Part shown: piece by piece, positions 36,796 through 48,228 of the stretch
Position numbering within the stretch: the stretch's first letter is position 1
Layout of the letters: every line of letters begins with the position of its first letter
NCBI GenBank assembly: GCA_051294375.1
Contig: CM119267.1
Coordinates: 24,749,783 to 24,813,782 of the forward strand
Length of the DNA stretch: 64,000 bases
Direction: 5' to 3'
DNA from: Paraspadella gotoi
Taxonomy: Eukaryota > Chaetognatha
Program-made: the position numbers and the translations under genes
The notes under the pieces: generated by a model
The model's input: the letters and a program-made list of their open reading frames with translations, nothing else
What the model was told of the DNA's origin: nothing
The model's database searches: none

Positions 36796-38223
36796 ATGAC
36801 GACGGCCTCAGCAACGATGAGGCAATCGGGGGATGACTTACATAATGATGGCGACGACGATAAGAGAAAATACTTATGATTTATAGGACGAATTTAAAGA
36901 CGGATAATGATGAAGTCTTACAAGGTTGCGAAGGAATCTTAGAAGGAAAAAAATAAAAGAATTTACGTGAAAGTCAGCGAAGTATACGACGACGACGACA
37001 GCTTGACTTGTTAGTCGAAAAATAAAGAAGAGGAACACTAGTCTTGAAGGACAATTGATTTTCATCTTGAAAGAAATTTCAGTAAGATGATTTCGATGAC
37101 AAATGTTGCTAACGGAAAAAAAGTAACTGAAAGGCGAAGACAGTAGACAGTAAATCTGACGGCTTAGCGGCATCAGATATATTTTAGTATAAACGAACAA
37201 ACGTATATATATTAATGTCTTGTCTGTGACATACCTAGAAATTGATTCTAAAAAATTCCACATTCCACTGGAAAATAGGCAATATTGACTTCTATGTGAC
37301 ATAAGATCGTTTTAGATTGTAAAACTTTAAGCAAAGTTCACGAGATTGAAGGAGATTTAAACGAAAGTCAACGCGTGAGTATCCGAGGCGATCAGATGAG
37401 ATATTTAGCGATTTGCGGCAATTTACGGCGAAATGAGGCGAATCACCGCGTAGATATTGGAGGGCGAAGTCTCGCGCTCCTGGACGAAAGGACAGAAAAA
37501 CGCGCTGAGAAGAAACTCGTGTGAAGAGGAGGAGGAGGAGGAGGAGGAGGAGGAGCGAGGGGAGGGAACGAATAGGGATATAAAGGGGAGAAAAGGAAGA
37601 AAAGACGTAAGGAAGGAACAGACGGAGGAGGAAAGGAAACTTAAAGTAGGGAAAAATGGTGAATCGAAAAAAATTAGAAAAAGGAAAAAAAAAAAATCAA
37701 AGAACTAAAAAGGAGGGAAGAAGTGAGAAGGAAAAGGGGAAAAAAAAGGAAAATTGCAAGGAACAAGAAAGAAAATGAAGAGCAAGGAGCGAGAAGGAAC
37801 ATTGGAACATAAAAGGGAAAAAAAGAGAAAGAAGGAAAGGGGGGGAAAGGGAATGAGCGGTAAAGCAGAGAAGAGGGTCAGAGTTGAAAGAGCAAATGGA
37901 GTCATCGAATGAAAGATGGAATCATCCGACGACGACGACGACGACGCCTCAATTACTTTGCCCTTCGCTTTTAGGGTCACAATCAAAACATTAAGGCGAC
38001 GCTACGTTTAGTATTATTAAATAAAAACGAAATCTGTGCCAACGTAAGGAAAAAAACGAGGTGCGCACGCTTCACCGCACGTACTGTGCTCCTTTCGTTT
38101 TTACTTTAGAAAAAAAAAATTCTGTTTTCTCTCAAGTCTACTTTCCATGCCTTCGGGGAATAAATAAACTTAACCTCATTTTTTTTCCTTTTCTTATTTT
38201 TTTCTTTTTTTTTCTTTCTGAAG
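36796..38223. other. Spacer upstream of the thioredoxin-like gene
   Basis: No conserved gene. (GAG)n at 37528-37555 and a purine-rich stretch at 37450-37880. The 5' control region and untranslated exon of the gene starting at 38224 should lie in the last few hundred bases, but no certain promoter element is visible. Confidence 0.5.
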
Positions 38224-39681
38224 ATGGCGACGATTCCTGAAACCGTCAAAGAATTTTGCCAAGAGGTTCACTACGCGAATTCAAGAAAGGTAAAAAAGAA
38301 AGAAGGAAAAAAAAAGAGGAAAATTAAAAAAAAGGAAACAACAAACAAAGGAGAGGAAGGGAATACGAGGGGCGGAGTACATGTGGAATAAAAAGAGAGA
38401 ATATGACGTCACAAAAATCAAGATGTCGCTTGACGAAAGGGACTACCTCACTTTCAAAGCTGTTAAGGTTTGTCACTGTCAATGACGCTAAGTCGCGCGT
38501 CATCGTCCTGGGTATTGAATATAGAGCATTTTGTCTCGACCCAGTTCAGAAAAATGAACCAAACCGAACCCGCTCGCACTTCTCGTGTAACCCCTCAAAT
38601 GTTCTTCGACCCATTTCCCTTCAGGTCCTCGTGGCGTTCTTCCACGCGAGATGGCATCGTCCGTCTCGCGATCGTCTCAGCGAAATAGAAGATCGAATCT
38701 CCTCTGACTTCGAGGGAATCGAAGATAAAATTAAATTCTTCGCTTTCGACGTGGATGAGATGCCCGTCGCTGTTGATTACTTTCAGTTGGAGGTGTGGAC
38801 GGGGGGAGGAGGTGGTTGTTGTTGTTGTGGGATATAGAAAGAACGATGAGAAAAAGAAAAAGGGGGGAAAAACTGAGGAAAGCTTTGAATGACCGTATGG
38901 GGGTCATCTGCTGTGAAGGTGGCCTAATACCACCAAAGCCTGTCCAAAGGCAATGGCAAGATATTATTAAATTAATGAATAATTTTTATATTGTTTGTAC
39001 CAATTTATTAATGATTAAGCTAAGAAAATCATGATGCGGCTTCGATAAATTTAATCCGTGAATAATTCGAGGAAATTACTTATCATGAACTATTCTAGAA
39101 TATCGACTGATCGAGAATTCCTAATCTCCAGTTTAGGTGGGCCGAGGGGGTGAGGGGTTACTGCATGTGCATGATTTGCCTCACTTCCAAATTTGACGGC
39201 ACGTTAAAACTTTCACGCACTAGCTTGAAAGTTAAGCTTATTCTTATTTAGCTCGGAACCCCCCCCCCTCTGATGAACAATAAAAAATATTAAAACTTTT
39301 CATAGAAACCTCATTCGACAGATTAACACCTGGAGTCCAAGTTACGATTTGCAACAAACGTCTGTTGCTTTCACGGCTGACAATTTATTAATCGGTTAAG
39401 CTTCAACGCAATCCGTCTGTGTTTAGTCTGAAACACTTTTTTTTATTATAGCAGAAACATGAGAAGTTATTAATTTAATAAATGTAGAAAGAGAATGACT
39501 ATCGTTAAGCTTGTTATATTTTGCGTCCCCAATGTTCCATTTTCAGCCGCCCCTCCCCCGCGCGATCGTATATCGCAACACTTTCGTCATCGACGACCTC
39601 AAAGGAAAAGAGACCGAGGATCTTTTTCGGGTCATCGACGAGCAGTTGCATCCGACGGCCGCCAACTGCGTCAAGGCATGA
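38224..39681 (+). CDS. Thioredoxin-fold protein lacking the CxxC active site
   Basis: Predicted protein of 122 aa in three exons: 38224-38289, 38625-38792, 39547-39681, with GT-AG introns and phase-0 junctions. Residues 23-36 read VLVAFFHARWHRPS, aligning with the thioredoxin strand VLVDFWAxWCGPC, so both redox cysteines are replaced (His33, Ser36). KFFAFDVDEMP follows, resembling the VDVDExP strand, and exon 3 starts PPLPRAIVY, where a thioredoxin cis-proline strand is expected. Length and order fit a single small thioredoxin domain. If the fold call is right, it cannot act as a dithiol oxidoreductase and may be structural or binding. No signal peptide is apparent, suggesting a cytosolic or nuclear protein. 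The start ATG sits in a good context (GAAGATGG). It converges on the E2F gene, about 400 bp apart. Fold assignment comes from motif reading; orthology is unknown. Confidence 0.6.
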
Positions 39682-39910
39682 ACGCGGCCGACGGCGGAGA
39701 TTTTCGGGGAGAGCTGGCGGAGGGGGTGGAGACAATGGCGGTTGAAGATCTCTCCTCGACCAAATCATCCAAGACTTCTTTTTCGCCTTTTTGTTTTTTT
39801 TAAATTTTCTTTGTTTAGCATAACACAAAATAGTAACTAACTATATATCAGTTTTAACTGTTCTCATATTTTTTATATCAGAAAAAAATGAGTGTAAAGA
39901 GTGTAACCGT

Positions 39911-39916
39911 TTTATT
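39911..39916 (-). promoter_or_regulatory. Candidate polyadenylation signal for E2F
   Basis: TTTATT on +, which is AATAAA on the minus strand, about 170 bp beyond the E2F stop codon. Position is plausible; the hexamer is common by chance in AT-rich DNA. Confidence 0.35.
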
Positions 39917-40061
39917 CCCGATAAACCGAAACCTAAGATTCGCAACTACAATAAATCGATAACGAAACACGAGAATCGAGGATCGAGATGAAATCGAGGA
40001 TCCGTCATCATCAGGATCAACGAGATCGAAGATCAGCGACGATAATAAATAAAGAGAGAGA

Positions 40062-40071
40062 NNNNNNNNNN
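40062..40071. other. Assembly gap (10 N) in GA tract
   Basis: Ten N within a GA microsatellite just 3' of the E2F stop codon, probably a collapsed repeat of uncertain length. Confidence 1.
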
Positions 40072-40082
40072 GAGAGAGAGAG

Positions 40083-43000
40083 TCACGATGACCCCAATCG
40101 AATGTCGAAAAGATCACAGACTCCTTCGTCAGACTCGAGATGAAACAGATAGTCTCCGCTTTCCGGCGGCGGACGAATTCGCAGCAGCGCCGGATTCCGG
40201 TCCGTCGGTCGCAAAAGCGCCGGATTATGGTGGCGTAGCGCCGGATTGGATTGAGAAGGGTCATCGAGCGTGGTTGAAGTTGACGAGGAGGAGGCGGTGG
40301 CGGTGGAGGCGGTGGCGGTAGAGGGAAGGTCTGGGTCAACGCTGGAGCGGAGAGCTGACAAACGAGGAAATTAAAGGAAGGAAATCTAAATAAATGGAAA
40401 GAATATATGAAAATAAATATCAATATATAAAAATGAAAAAAAAAACTACCCACCGGGATCGCCGGAGAAAAGTCTTGCGTCGCAAACGGAAGAATCGATT
40501 TCGTCCAAATCTTCGTCGTTGATGACAAAAGCTTCGACGCTCCCTCGTTCGGTCTGGAGAAAGAGAAAGGAAAGTGATGTACTAAATAGGAATTAAAGAG
40601 TTTGGGCGCGGGCAAGAAACTCACTTTGACGTAAACTCTATGACGCTGAGAGGACTTTTCGCCGCTGCTGCCTCCAGCGGCGCCGGCTGCAGACGCGTCC
40701 TCCGACGAAGGTTCGAGGTAAGTCAAGCGAGTGCCTTTGGGCGCCGTGAGAGCGAGAGAAGCGCGGGAGGGATCGGGGAATACCGAGCGGATCTGGAAAA
40801 AAGAGCGAAATGGTTCTTTTATAAAAATGAAACATCTATTAGAAATAATATAGGGAAGCCAGGTACTATGGGGTTTAATAAATTGATTGAAAGCTTGCAG
40901 AGTCTTGCTATGTTATTATCTCGAAAAAGGGGTGGAGGCCTAAACCCAGCTTAGTCTGTCCAAAGTCAGTGACAAGATAACTAATTTATCGGATGTAAAC
41001 AATGGTTGTACCAATTTCATGGAGTTGAGAAATCAAATTTGAATCATAATTTTAATCGAACTGTAGCAAAGAACTAAGTCAGGTGATTGGTCCCCTCATC
41101 TATTAACTCACGTCATCCACATTGACGTAAGCGAGTTTCTCGTTCTCTTCATCTTCCACCACATTTTTGAGACTTTGCGAAATTCGATCCAAAAAAAGAT
41201 TTAATTTCTTCTCTTTTTCCGTCAATTCGTCGATTTCTCCGCGAATTCTTTCCAAGCGGGCAACGACATCCGGGGCGTTGCAGCCGGGTCTCGCTCCCTT
41301 CCAGCGAATCGCGTTCTTCGATCGCTTTTCTGTCAAGAAAAAAAGGAAATTAAATTCAGTCATAATAATGAAATTGACATTTTGACATTGTTATTGTGAC
41401 TTGCGACATTGTTATTTTCGGTTGTGACCTTGTTAATGTGACTTGTGACATTGTTATTAATTTCTGACATTGTTATTATGGTTTGGGACATTTGGAATTA
41501 GACTCAAGGGGAAGATACACCCTAAGGTGGATTGCGGCCGTTCTCAAGATTTTCATAGGGTAGGTACCGGGTTGGGATTGAACACGTTGCCTGGTCGTTA
41601 TAAGCTTCAATCAATGAAGTTACTCAATGAGACACCGGGTCACGACTGGCGGCGTGAACCTTTTGTCCGCCAAAAGTATTATCTCCTAGAAATTAACATC
41701 GCAATCCAGTCGCTGTCAATAATTGTCGCCTTGTAAGTCAGCAACTCTTGCGCCTCGCTCTTGTCATCCTCTCCCGGAGCCCAACAACCTTAGTCATACA
41801 ATTCTGACCTAGTCCTGACCCGACTCCAGTCGCAGACTAACGCTCCACTCAATCCCCCCCCCTTGCCCACAACTCGCCGATGAGCCCGATTCCCTCCAGC
41901 ACGTTGGTGATGTCGTAAATCCTCCGCTTCTGTCTGACGTTGAGGCATTCGGCGGCAACTTTGAGGTCGAGGACGCCGTCCGCCGCCTCTTGGAGAAGTT
42001 GGACGAACCGGATCGTCAGGAGGCCGAGAGATTTCTCCTGGGATGGGGGGTAGAAAGGGGGGGGGTGAATTTGAGGAGGGGGTGGAAGGAGGAAGAAGGC
42101 CCAGCGATATTAATGTCTAAGTCTTTTTTTCAATCAATTAATAATCGCTGTGACATATTACTTACTAATTTAAGCTAGCATAATTAAATAATAAATTAGT
42201 AGGCTCGACGATCAGTAGGTTTCTCTGACAAAAGTCTCCGTTTCAAATTTATCCATATTTGAAACAATGCAGCAAAAGGTAAGGCTTTTTCGGCCTTCCT
42301 GGAGATCAATACGCTCTGGAGGCCAATGGCAAACGAAGAGTAAGGTTTTTCTTAAGGAATTAATGGAAAAATAAGAATGAAACGGAACCGAAGACAATAA
42401 CATTTCGGGGAAAAAAAGAATTCAGATAATATAATTTATCAATATTTGTTATTTTTGTTATATATTTGGGTAAAAATTAAGGTTACAATAAATTATGGTT
42501 AAGAATTAATTAAGAATAAATAAGTTAATTAGAAAAATAAGTTAAGGTTAAAAATAAGTTAGTGGTATGTTAGGGTTAGGGATGAGGGATAAGTTTGGGT
42601 TAGGGGTAAGTTAGGGGTAAATTAGAGTTAAATTTAAAATTAAATTTCGGCTCAAGTATACAATAATTGAAAAGATTACAACGATCAATTAATAATTCGG
42701 AGAGAGAGAGAGATATCAAGGTTAAAATTGCCCCTCTCTCTATCTCTCTTTCTCTCAAAGTTAATATCCAAATATTTTTTAAAACTATCAAAACTGGCTG
42801 ATGAAAGTTGAAAAAACAAGAACCAAAACATATCCGAATTATTAAATGCTTGTGGTAATTACAAATAAAAACTATGTTACTTTGTAAATATCTATCAAAG
42901 GCAATGAAATAAAAGAAATAATACAAATACTAATAATTAAAAAACATTTTTTTAATTTAAAGAATTAAAAAGAAATTGGCTTATTTTTACATTCTCCGAC

Positions 43001-44502
43001 CGGGATTTTGCGGTCGGTTATGTATTTTTTTCGCTCCTTATGATAAATGATAAATGATACAACAACGGACCTGAGCTCGCGATTAAGCGGCTTATAGGGT
43101 CTTTCATTAAAGACATACGTTGGACGTAAAAACAAAATTTTAAATTGTACGTATTTCCTTTAAAACATTTGAACTTTTTGACCCCGAACCCGACAAGACA
43201 ATGAAAAGTTACGTGAACGGCCAGAAAAAGTAAAATGTAAAAAACCAAAACAAAACAATATGAGCGACTTATAGAGAAATCTCGCTACTGTGGCGGTATA
43301 TTCATACCGCCTCACGTCCACCATCCTTCAGACAAATCCATTGGCTCAGAGGGGGAACACACCATCCCAGGCGTAGTGTTCCATCCACAGTCCTAATGAC
43401 TTCCCTCTGCGTTGGCAAAGCGAGACCGTCCTAGGGTAACCGTGCCAGTGACTGGAGGCGTCACTGAGGGTCGGAAGCCCCCAAAGCCAACAGTGAGATG
43501 CCCCATCCCAATGGGCATCACAGGCAACCCGGCTGTTGCCATACTACGCAAAAAAAAAAGATATTGGTAAGGGTAGAACAGCTTTTTATTACAAATTCCT
43601 AACCAACCTTACCCTAACCACCCCTAATCTCTAACCAAGCTTTAAAAAAAACACACAATTTAAAAAAAAAATAAAAAACATTTTTTTTCCTTTTTCTTGT
43701 TTGTTTACGTACATAAAGAAACGAACTTTATTTTTTCCTCTTCTTTCTCTACGTTTTTCCATAAGCCTCCAGAGGCAAAGCGTATTCAACTCCGGGATCG
43801 CCGCTTTTTCTTTCTTTCCTTACCTGCTTCTCCGACGACGACGACGCCATCTCTAAATCGGCCAGGATCTCTTCACCCATTCCCGCCGACAGTGCCGCCA
43901 CCGCCGCAGCCGCCGCCGACGAGTCTAACTTGTAACGAATCTGATCGAGAAGAGGAAAAAAAAAACGATTAAATTTTCAGTGATAAATCTATTAAAAGTT
44001 TATTGAAACAATTTGTGTTTCTTAAACTATTAAAGAGCTTGTGGGTAAACCACTTCACAGATCAACTGGCCAATCGTTTTGGCCGAAGATTCTGGCCGTA
44101 GCCTCTCTCTTTCTCTCGCACTCTGCCTAGTTGTACTCCCACCGTACATTTTTTGTGTGTTTCTCTCTGAAGTATTTTTTTTAGCCAGAATGATTGAAGT
44201 TGGACTGAAACATGTAACTTTTGAACGGGCTGTAGACCTGTAGTAATAACTAGTAAGCCTACCGCCGGATCTAAAGTTCCGGAAAGCAATGCTCACTGAC
44301 AGAATCTCCAGTTTACACCGGGCAAGCCTGACATGTCCTAGTAGACAAGTGGAGGACAATGTGCTTTCTCATTTTTTCAAATAAATTTTTGAGGCAATCA
44401 TTTTAGACGCTATCCAGTAAAACTTAAACCTATAGGCTAAATAACTTCGTCGTTAAATCCTTTAAAAAAGAAAGAAAACCCCGTTTTCACCTGCATGTCC
44501 AT
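40083..44502 (-). CDS. E2F4: E2F4/5-like transcription factor
   Basis: Cell-cycle transcription factor of about 348 aa. Exons on minus: 44502-44491 (MDMQ), 43940-43824, 42037-41878, 41329-41112, 40792-40625, 40553-40454, 40354-40083. Seen: [17 protein letters not shown] and [12 protein letters not shown] (residues 81-92), the E2F winged-helix hallmark; then [11 protein letters not shown], the coiled-coil and marked-box region ending [13 protein letters not shown]; a Ser/Thr/Ala-rich linker; and a C-terminal pocket-protein-binding motif [17 protein letters not shown] followed by EGVCDLFD. The C-terminus is closest to E2F4/E2F5, which bind DP and act mainly as p107/p130-dependent repressors. 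The intron 41877-41330 appears to start with GC, not GT. The two 5' exons are less certain: they lack the usual Ser-Arg-(His/Tyr) before EKSLG, and translation could start at the Met in exon 2. A copy of the 265-bp repeat sits in intron 2. Confidence 0.9.
41540..41650 (-). repeat. Partial tRNA-like SINE-type repeat in E2F intron
   Basis: Reverse-complement relative of 555-770. On + it reads GTAGGTACCGGGTTGGGATTG, whose complement is a B-box-like region, and ends CAATGAGACACCGGGTCA. It lies in the E2F intron with the apparent GC donor. Confidence 0.5.
42430..42640 (+). repeat. Degenerate TTAGGG/GTTAAG-rich stretch
   Basis: Successive words such as TTAGGGTTAGGGATGAGGG, GGGTTAGGGGTAAGTTAGG and AAGGTTAAAAATAAGTTA, similar in style to 32515-32790. 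It lies in an intron of the E2F gene. Confidence 0.5.
43286..43552 (+). mobile_element. 265-bp interspersed repeat, copy 1
   Basis: Starts TGTGGCGGTATATTCATACCGCC and ends GGCTGTTGCCATACTA. About 90% like the copies at 47343-47607 and 54433-54698. The first 20 bases form a small hairpin (GGCGGT/ACCGCC). No coding potential. It is inserted in an E2F intron and is followed by a run of A, which suggests retroposition or a short A-tail. Confidence 0.75.
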
Positions 44503-46209
44503 TTCTTGACTTAAGTTTCCTTCCCGATTTAAAATCGCAGTGAAAAACCAAAGTTTCGATGAATTGATTCACGAAACTCGTTAAATTAAAAAAGAAAAAA
44601 GAAAAAGAAAAGAAAAATCGACGGATTTTCGATTTCAACCTCGATTTTTTTCTGCGTCGAATTCAAATTGGGCGCCGAGACATCGCGAGAGATGAGGAGG
44701 AGATCAAGGCTTTTCAATGGGAGGAGGAAGAGAGAGAAAGAAGTCCCTGGTTTTTATATTCGAATAAGAAGCAGAACATTTTCTAGGATTTTGCGGCAAC
44801 GGTATGTAGAGTTATGTGTGTTTCGTTGTAATATCCAATCTTCATCTGTTAGACAAAAAAACCTAATTTTACACGAGCGACCAAAATGTGATCCGACTAT
44901 ATTTGACGAATCCGACCGCCAGATGTCAAAAGAGTCAAAGAGACGTCGCCTTGACGGAAAAAGAGACGACGATGGTCCTCCTTACGATTTTTGGAGAAAA
45001 ATCGTTGGTTTCCGCCAAGACGCTGACCGGAGATTCAAAGACTGAAATCAAATGTTGGTGCTTCTCGAGAAGCCGAATTTTTGTTGTTGTGGCGTCGAGT
45101 CTGGATCCGACTGTTTTGGCGAGGACCTGACCGCGTTGAGGCGATGCTCGATCGGGGCTTCATAGGAGATGTGCAGTAGAGAAGGCGAGAGCGAGATAGA
45201 GGACGTTGAAAAGGAAGGAAGGAAAGATAAGAAGAGCAAAGTTTGAGATTGAAGAAGAAGGGAAGACAGAGGGCGATGTAAGGAGGGGGGGGGAGAGGGA
45301 CGGATTTACGCGAAGTCAAACAAAGGGACAAAGGGACATCGGAAGTATGAAGTTGACGCAACGTCGCAAGTTGATGCCAATGATGGAACTCTTTAAATTT
45401 TAATGGGTTTTGTCTTGAAATAAATTTTTTGTGAAAAATCTTCCTTGCAACTTTATTGACTAACGTTAAAGGGTGTACTAGTCAGCTAATATTTTCGTAC
45501 CTAAACCTTCACAATTATGTACCTGACCGGGCAAAAAAAAGCTTTAAAACGAGAATCTTCGGCATAAACATTGTATTTTAAATCATAATATTCAAAGCTG
45601 ACTCGAGAAAATTGTTTTTTCCAAATATTAACATTAATCTAAAAATAAAACCTTGATTACAATTTACAATAAGGTATAATGGAATGCATTAAGTGACTAG
45701 AAGTAGAGCCAACTGGAACAATATGATCCCTAAAAACTAGTATTTTATCAATAGACGCTTAAAAATCCAAATTATTTATTAGTATTTGATAAAAATCACA
45801 GAGAACATGGTTCCAGCTTGGTTAGTTTTTGTTAAATTTCAATCACAGAACATTCAAATACATATTTTTATTAAAACTACAATCACAGAACATTTTTTGT
45901 CTACTTTATTTTTTGATGAAGAAAATTAAAATCACAGAACGTCTTATACCATGTAGTACTTGCTCATTAACGATCAGGGTTTCATTAATGAAAATACCAC
46001 AACCCTGTTACAACAAGTGTGGATATTATTGCCAGATACAAATTCCACACCCAATAGGCAACCGTCTCCAATATAAAGGAAAAGATTTATCGAAAAAGTG
46101 ACCGATATTATATACCCACGCTAGTGATATGGTAGAAAAACAAGGCAGGTGAGGGAGAGTGGGACCGGAGGAGGAGGAGGGGACATGTGACCCAAAGAGT
46201 AATAAACAG
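44503..46209. other. Region between Rab5 3' end and E2F 5' end
   Basis: The E2F 5' flank and possible untranslated exon lie just above 44502. An open frame on + at 44668-45045 (Arg/Lys-rich, 125 aa) and an overlapping one at 44888-45130 show no motif I recognise, so they are not called. The rest is AT-rich. The Rab5 3' untranslated region should occupy the upper end. Confidence 0.45.
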
Positions 46210-48228
46210 TTAACAATCGCAGCCAGTCTTAGGCGGTGATGTTTGACTCAACGCGGTGTCTGTCGGTCCGGGCGATCTCTCTTTATTTTTCGGCAACCTG
46301 AATCAACATGAAACAATTTTATGACATCACTAATATTAACACGGTGTTACAGCCTGATCTGAAGCTCAGGGACTGCTTATATTGAACGATTCTGTCACTA
46401 ACACACAATCATTACTGTCTCTTCAATACGTAACTTAGGCTTAAATTTTATAAAAAAAATTATAAAAATAATCTCCAGCCAAATAAACCTTGAGGCGATA
46501 GCCTGGAATATCTCGCCGACGTTGAGTCCAGTCTTGGCTGAAGTCTCCATGTGAAGGAGGCCGTGATCCTCGGCGTAGGTGGCGGCGAGCTGTTCGGGGA
46601 CGCCGCGGGAGTTGGGATCGCCGGGGACTGAAAATGTGAAAGGCTTTTTACTTTTCGAGGCGGGGGACAGAGAGCCTTAAACGATTGGCACAAACCGGTC
46701 AAGTCTGACTTATTTCCTACGAGGGCGATGATGACGTTGGGTGATCCCATTCGTTGCAATTCGTTCACCCAAGACTTGGCGCGCTCGAACGTTTCCGATT
46801 TCGTCAGGTCGTAAACAATCACAGCCGCCTTCAAGGAAAAGTCATCGCGAAAGGAGAAAATTGATTTCGGCGCATCTCTTCTGCTCAGTTATGTAATATC
46901 TCAGCCGGACTGGGCAATAAACCATATTATTACACCTTTCCTCTGCTTGAACTTATTTTTCCTTAGTGCCTCAGCTCAGCATTTTGATATTACATCACTG
47001 TTTGAGAGTATTGTGGCGGTATATTCACACCGTCTCACGTCCACCATCATTGAGCCAAAACCATTGGCTCAGAGGGGGAACACCAACAGTGAGATTCCCC
47101 ATCCAAATGAGCATCACAGGCAACCCGGCTGTTGCCATAAGTGATGAGCCCTACTATCAAACAAGCAACATTCTCAGGCTATGCTACGACAAACGCCTAT
47201 GCCCTGCCGACTTCGGGTATGCTACGATAAACGCCTATGCCCCCACAACTCGCGATCTTTCTCTCTCTCCCACTATGGTAACAGTCTTGTCAGACACCTT
47301 TAAGTCCTGAGGAACCCGAGTGATGTCTTGGCCCAGGGATCCTGTTGCGGTATATTCACACCGCCTCACGTCCACCATCCTTCAGCCAAATCCATTGGCT
47401 CAGAGGGGGAACACAACATCCCAGGCGTAGGGTTCCATCCACAGTCCTAACGACTTCCCTCTGCGTTGGCAAAGCGAGACCGTCTTAGGGTAACCGCGCC
47501 AGTGGCTGGAGGCGTCACTGAGGGTCGGAAGCCCCCAAAGCCAACAGTGAGATGCTCCATCCCAATGGGCATCACAGGCAACCCGGCTGTTGCCATAGTA
47601 TATACTGTCCTGGACCGGGCCTCCGTACACTCAGCCTGTTAAAAATGCAACAGCACCAGCAAGAGAAGTATTTCTTATGTACTGGGCCTTATTTCAAACT
47701 TTTGACAATACAATAGTGACCTGTCCTGCAACGGGCTTACCTTTCAGCGAATCTTTTTTTAACAGGGCTCACCTCAGCCTTTTGACAATACATCGGCGCT
47801 ATCAAGTGATCTATTTTAAACTGGCTCACCTCAGCCTTTCTATAATACATCGGCGCTAGCGAGTGATATCTCTCTTGCCCGGCAGTGTCCCAGATTTCAA
47901 ATTTGACGGTGACGTCATCGTCGACGACGACGGTTTTTGTTAGATACGCGGCGCCGATAGTCGCCTCTTGATACTCGGGAAATTGATCTGAATTTTAATA
48001 GTTATATTCATCATAAAAAATAATACATTATACTACCGATCAAATTGTATTTTAACCTTTGACGAATCTGAGGACAAGAGATGACTTTCCGACGGCGGAT
48101 TCGCCGAGAAGGACGAGGCGAGACTGGATGACTCGAGGGATAGCGCCGGAACCAGCGAGTGCCGCGCCGCCGTTGGGCACCGTGGCGGGGCGAGACGCCG
48201 GACGCGAGTTCGGCGCCGCAGTGGCCAT
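46210..48228 (-). CDS. RAB5: Rab5 small GTPase
   Basis: Early-endosome Rab GTPase of 229 aa, acting on endosomal membranes in fusion and trafficking. Exons on minus: 48228-48057, 47987-47830, 46828-46696, 46627-46489, 46297-46210, all GT-AG. Seen: P-loop GESAVGKS (residues 42-49), effector segment [12 protein letters not shown] (switch I), [21 protein letters not shown] (90-110, switch II), NKSD (149-152), METSAK (181-186) and LPKNK before the variable tail. It ends Gly-Cys-Asp-Cys, giving a CxC geranylgeranylation site rather than the usual CCSN-type end. The N-terminal extension is Pro/Ala-rich as in other Rab5 proteins. Intron 2 holds two copies of the 265-bp repeat, and just inside it lies a duplicated copy of the end of exon 2 with its own donor. 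It lies about 1.4 kb downstream of the MYPT gene on the same strand. Confidence 0.96.
46338..46435 (+). repeat. Second SINE-like family, tail-only copy
   Basis: AACACGGTGTTACAGCCTGAT, then AAGCTCAGGGACTGCTTATA, then TCTGTCACTAACACA. About 90% like 55787-55890, but without the tRNA-like head seen there. Located in the last Rab5 intron. Confidence 0.6.
47012..47140 (+). mobile_element. 265-bp repeat, internally deleted copy
   Basis: Has the left end (TGTGGCGGTATATTCACACCG to GAGGGGGAACACC), then jumps to CAACAGTGAGATTCCCCATCC and the right end GGCTGTTGCCATAA. The middle of about 130 bp is missing. In Rab5 intron 2. Confidence 0.7.
47343..47607 (+). mobile_element. 265-bp interspersed repeat, copy 2
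   Basis: Full-length relative of 43286-43552, about 200 bp from the deleted copy. Starts TTGCGGTATATTCACACCGCC and ends GGCTGTTGCCATAGTATA. In Rab5 intron 2. Confidence 0.75.
47766..47829 (-). repeat. Tandem duplication of the end of Rab5 exon 2
   Basis: The + sequence GGCTCACCTCAGCC occurs at 47766 and again at 47823, each followed by a similar segment with ATACATCGGCGCTA. On the minus strand this is the last part of exon 2 plus its GAG|GTGAGC donor, repeated 57 bp further into the intron. A weaker third trace lies near 47695-47712. Confidence 0.8.

Noticed and set aside
36874-37302. 142-codon minus frame
   Set aside because: No recognisable motif, AT-rich codon content unlike the confirmed exons (which are GC-rich), no splice partners.
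44640-44700. E2F-binding site (TTGGGCGCC) upstream of the E2F gene suggesting autoregulation
   Set aside because: One mismatch from the TTTSSCGC consensus and a single occurrence; too weak to list as a regulatory site.
44668-45130. Arg/Lys-rich frame and an overlapping frame with AKTLTGDSKTEIK that faintly recalls ubiquitin
   Set aside because: The similarity is a few residues only, with no other ubiquitin positions and no splice-consistent extension.
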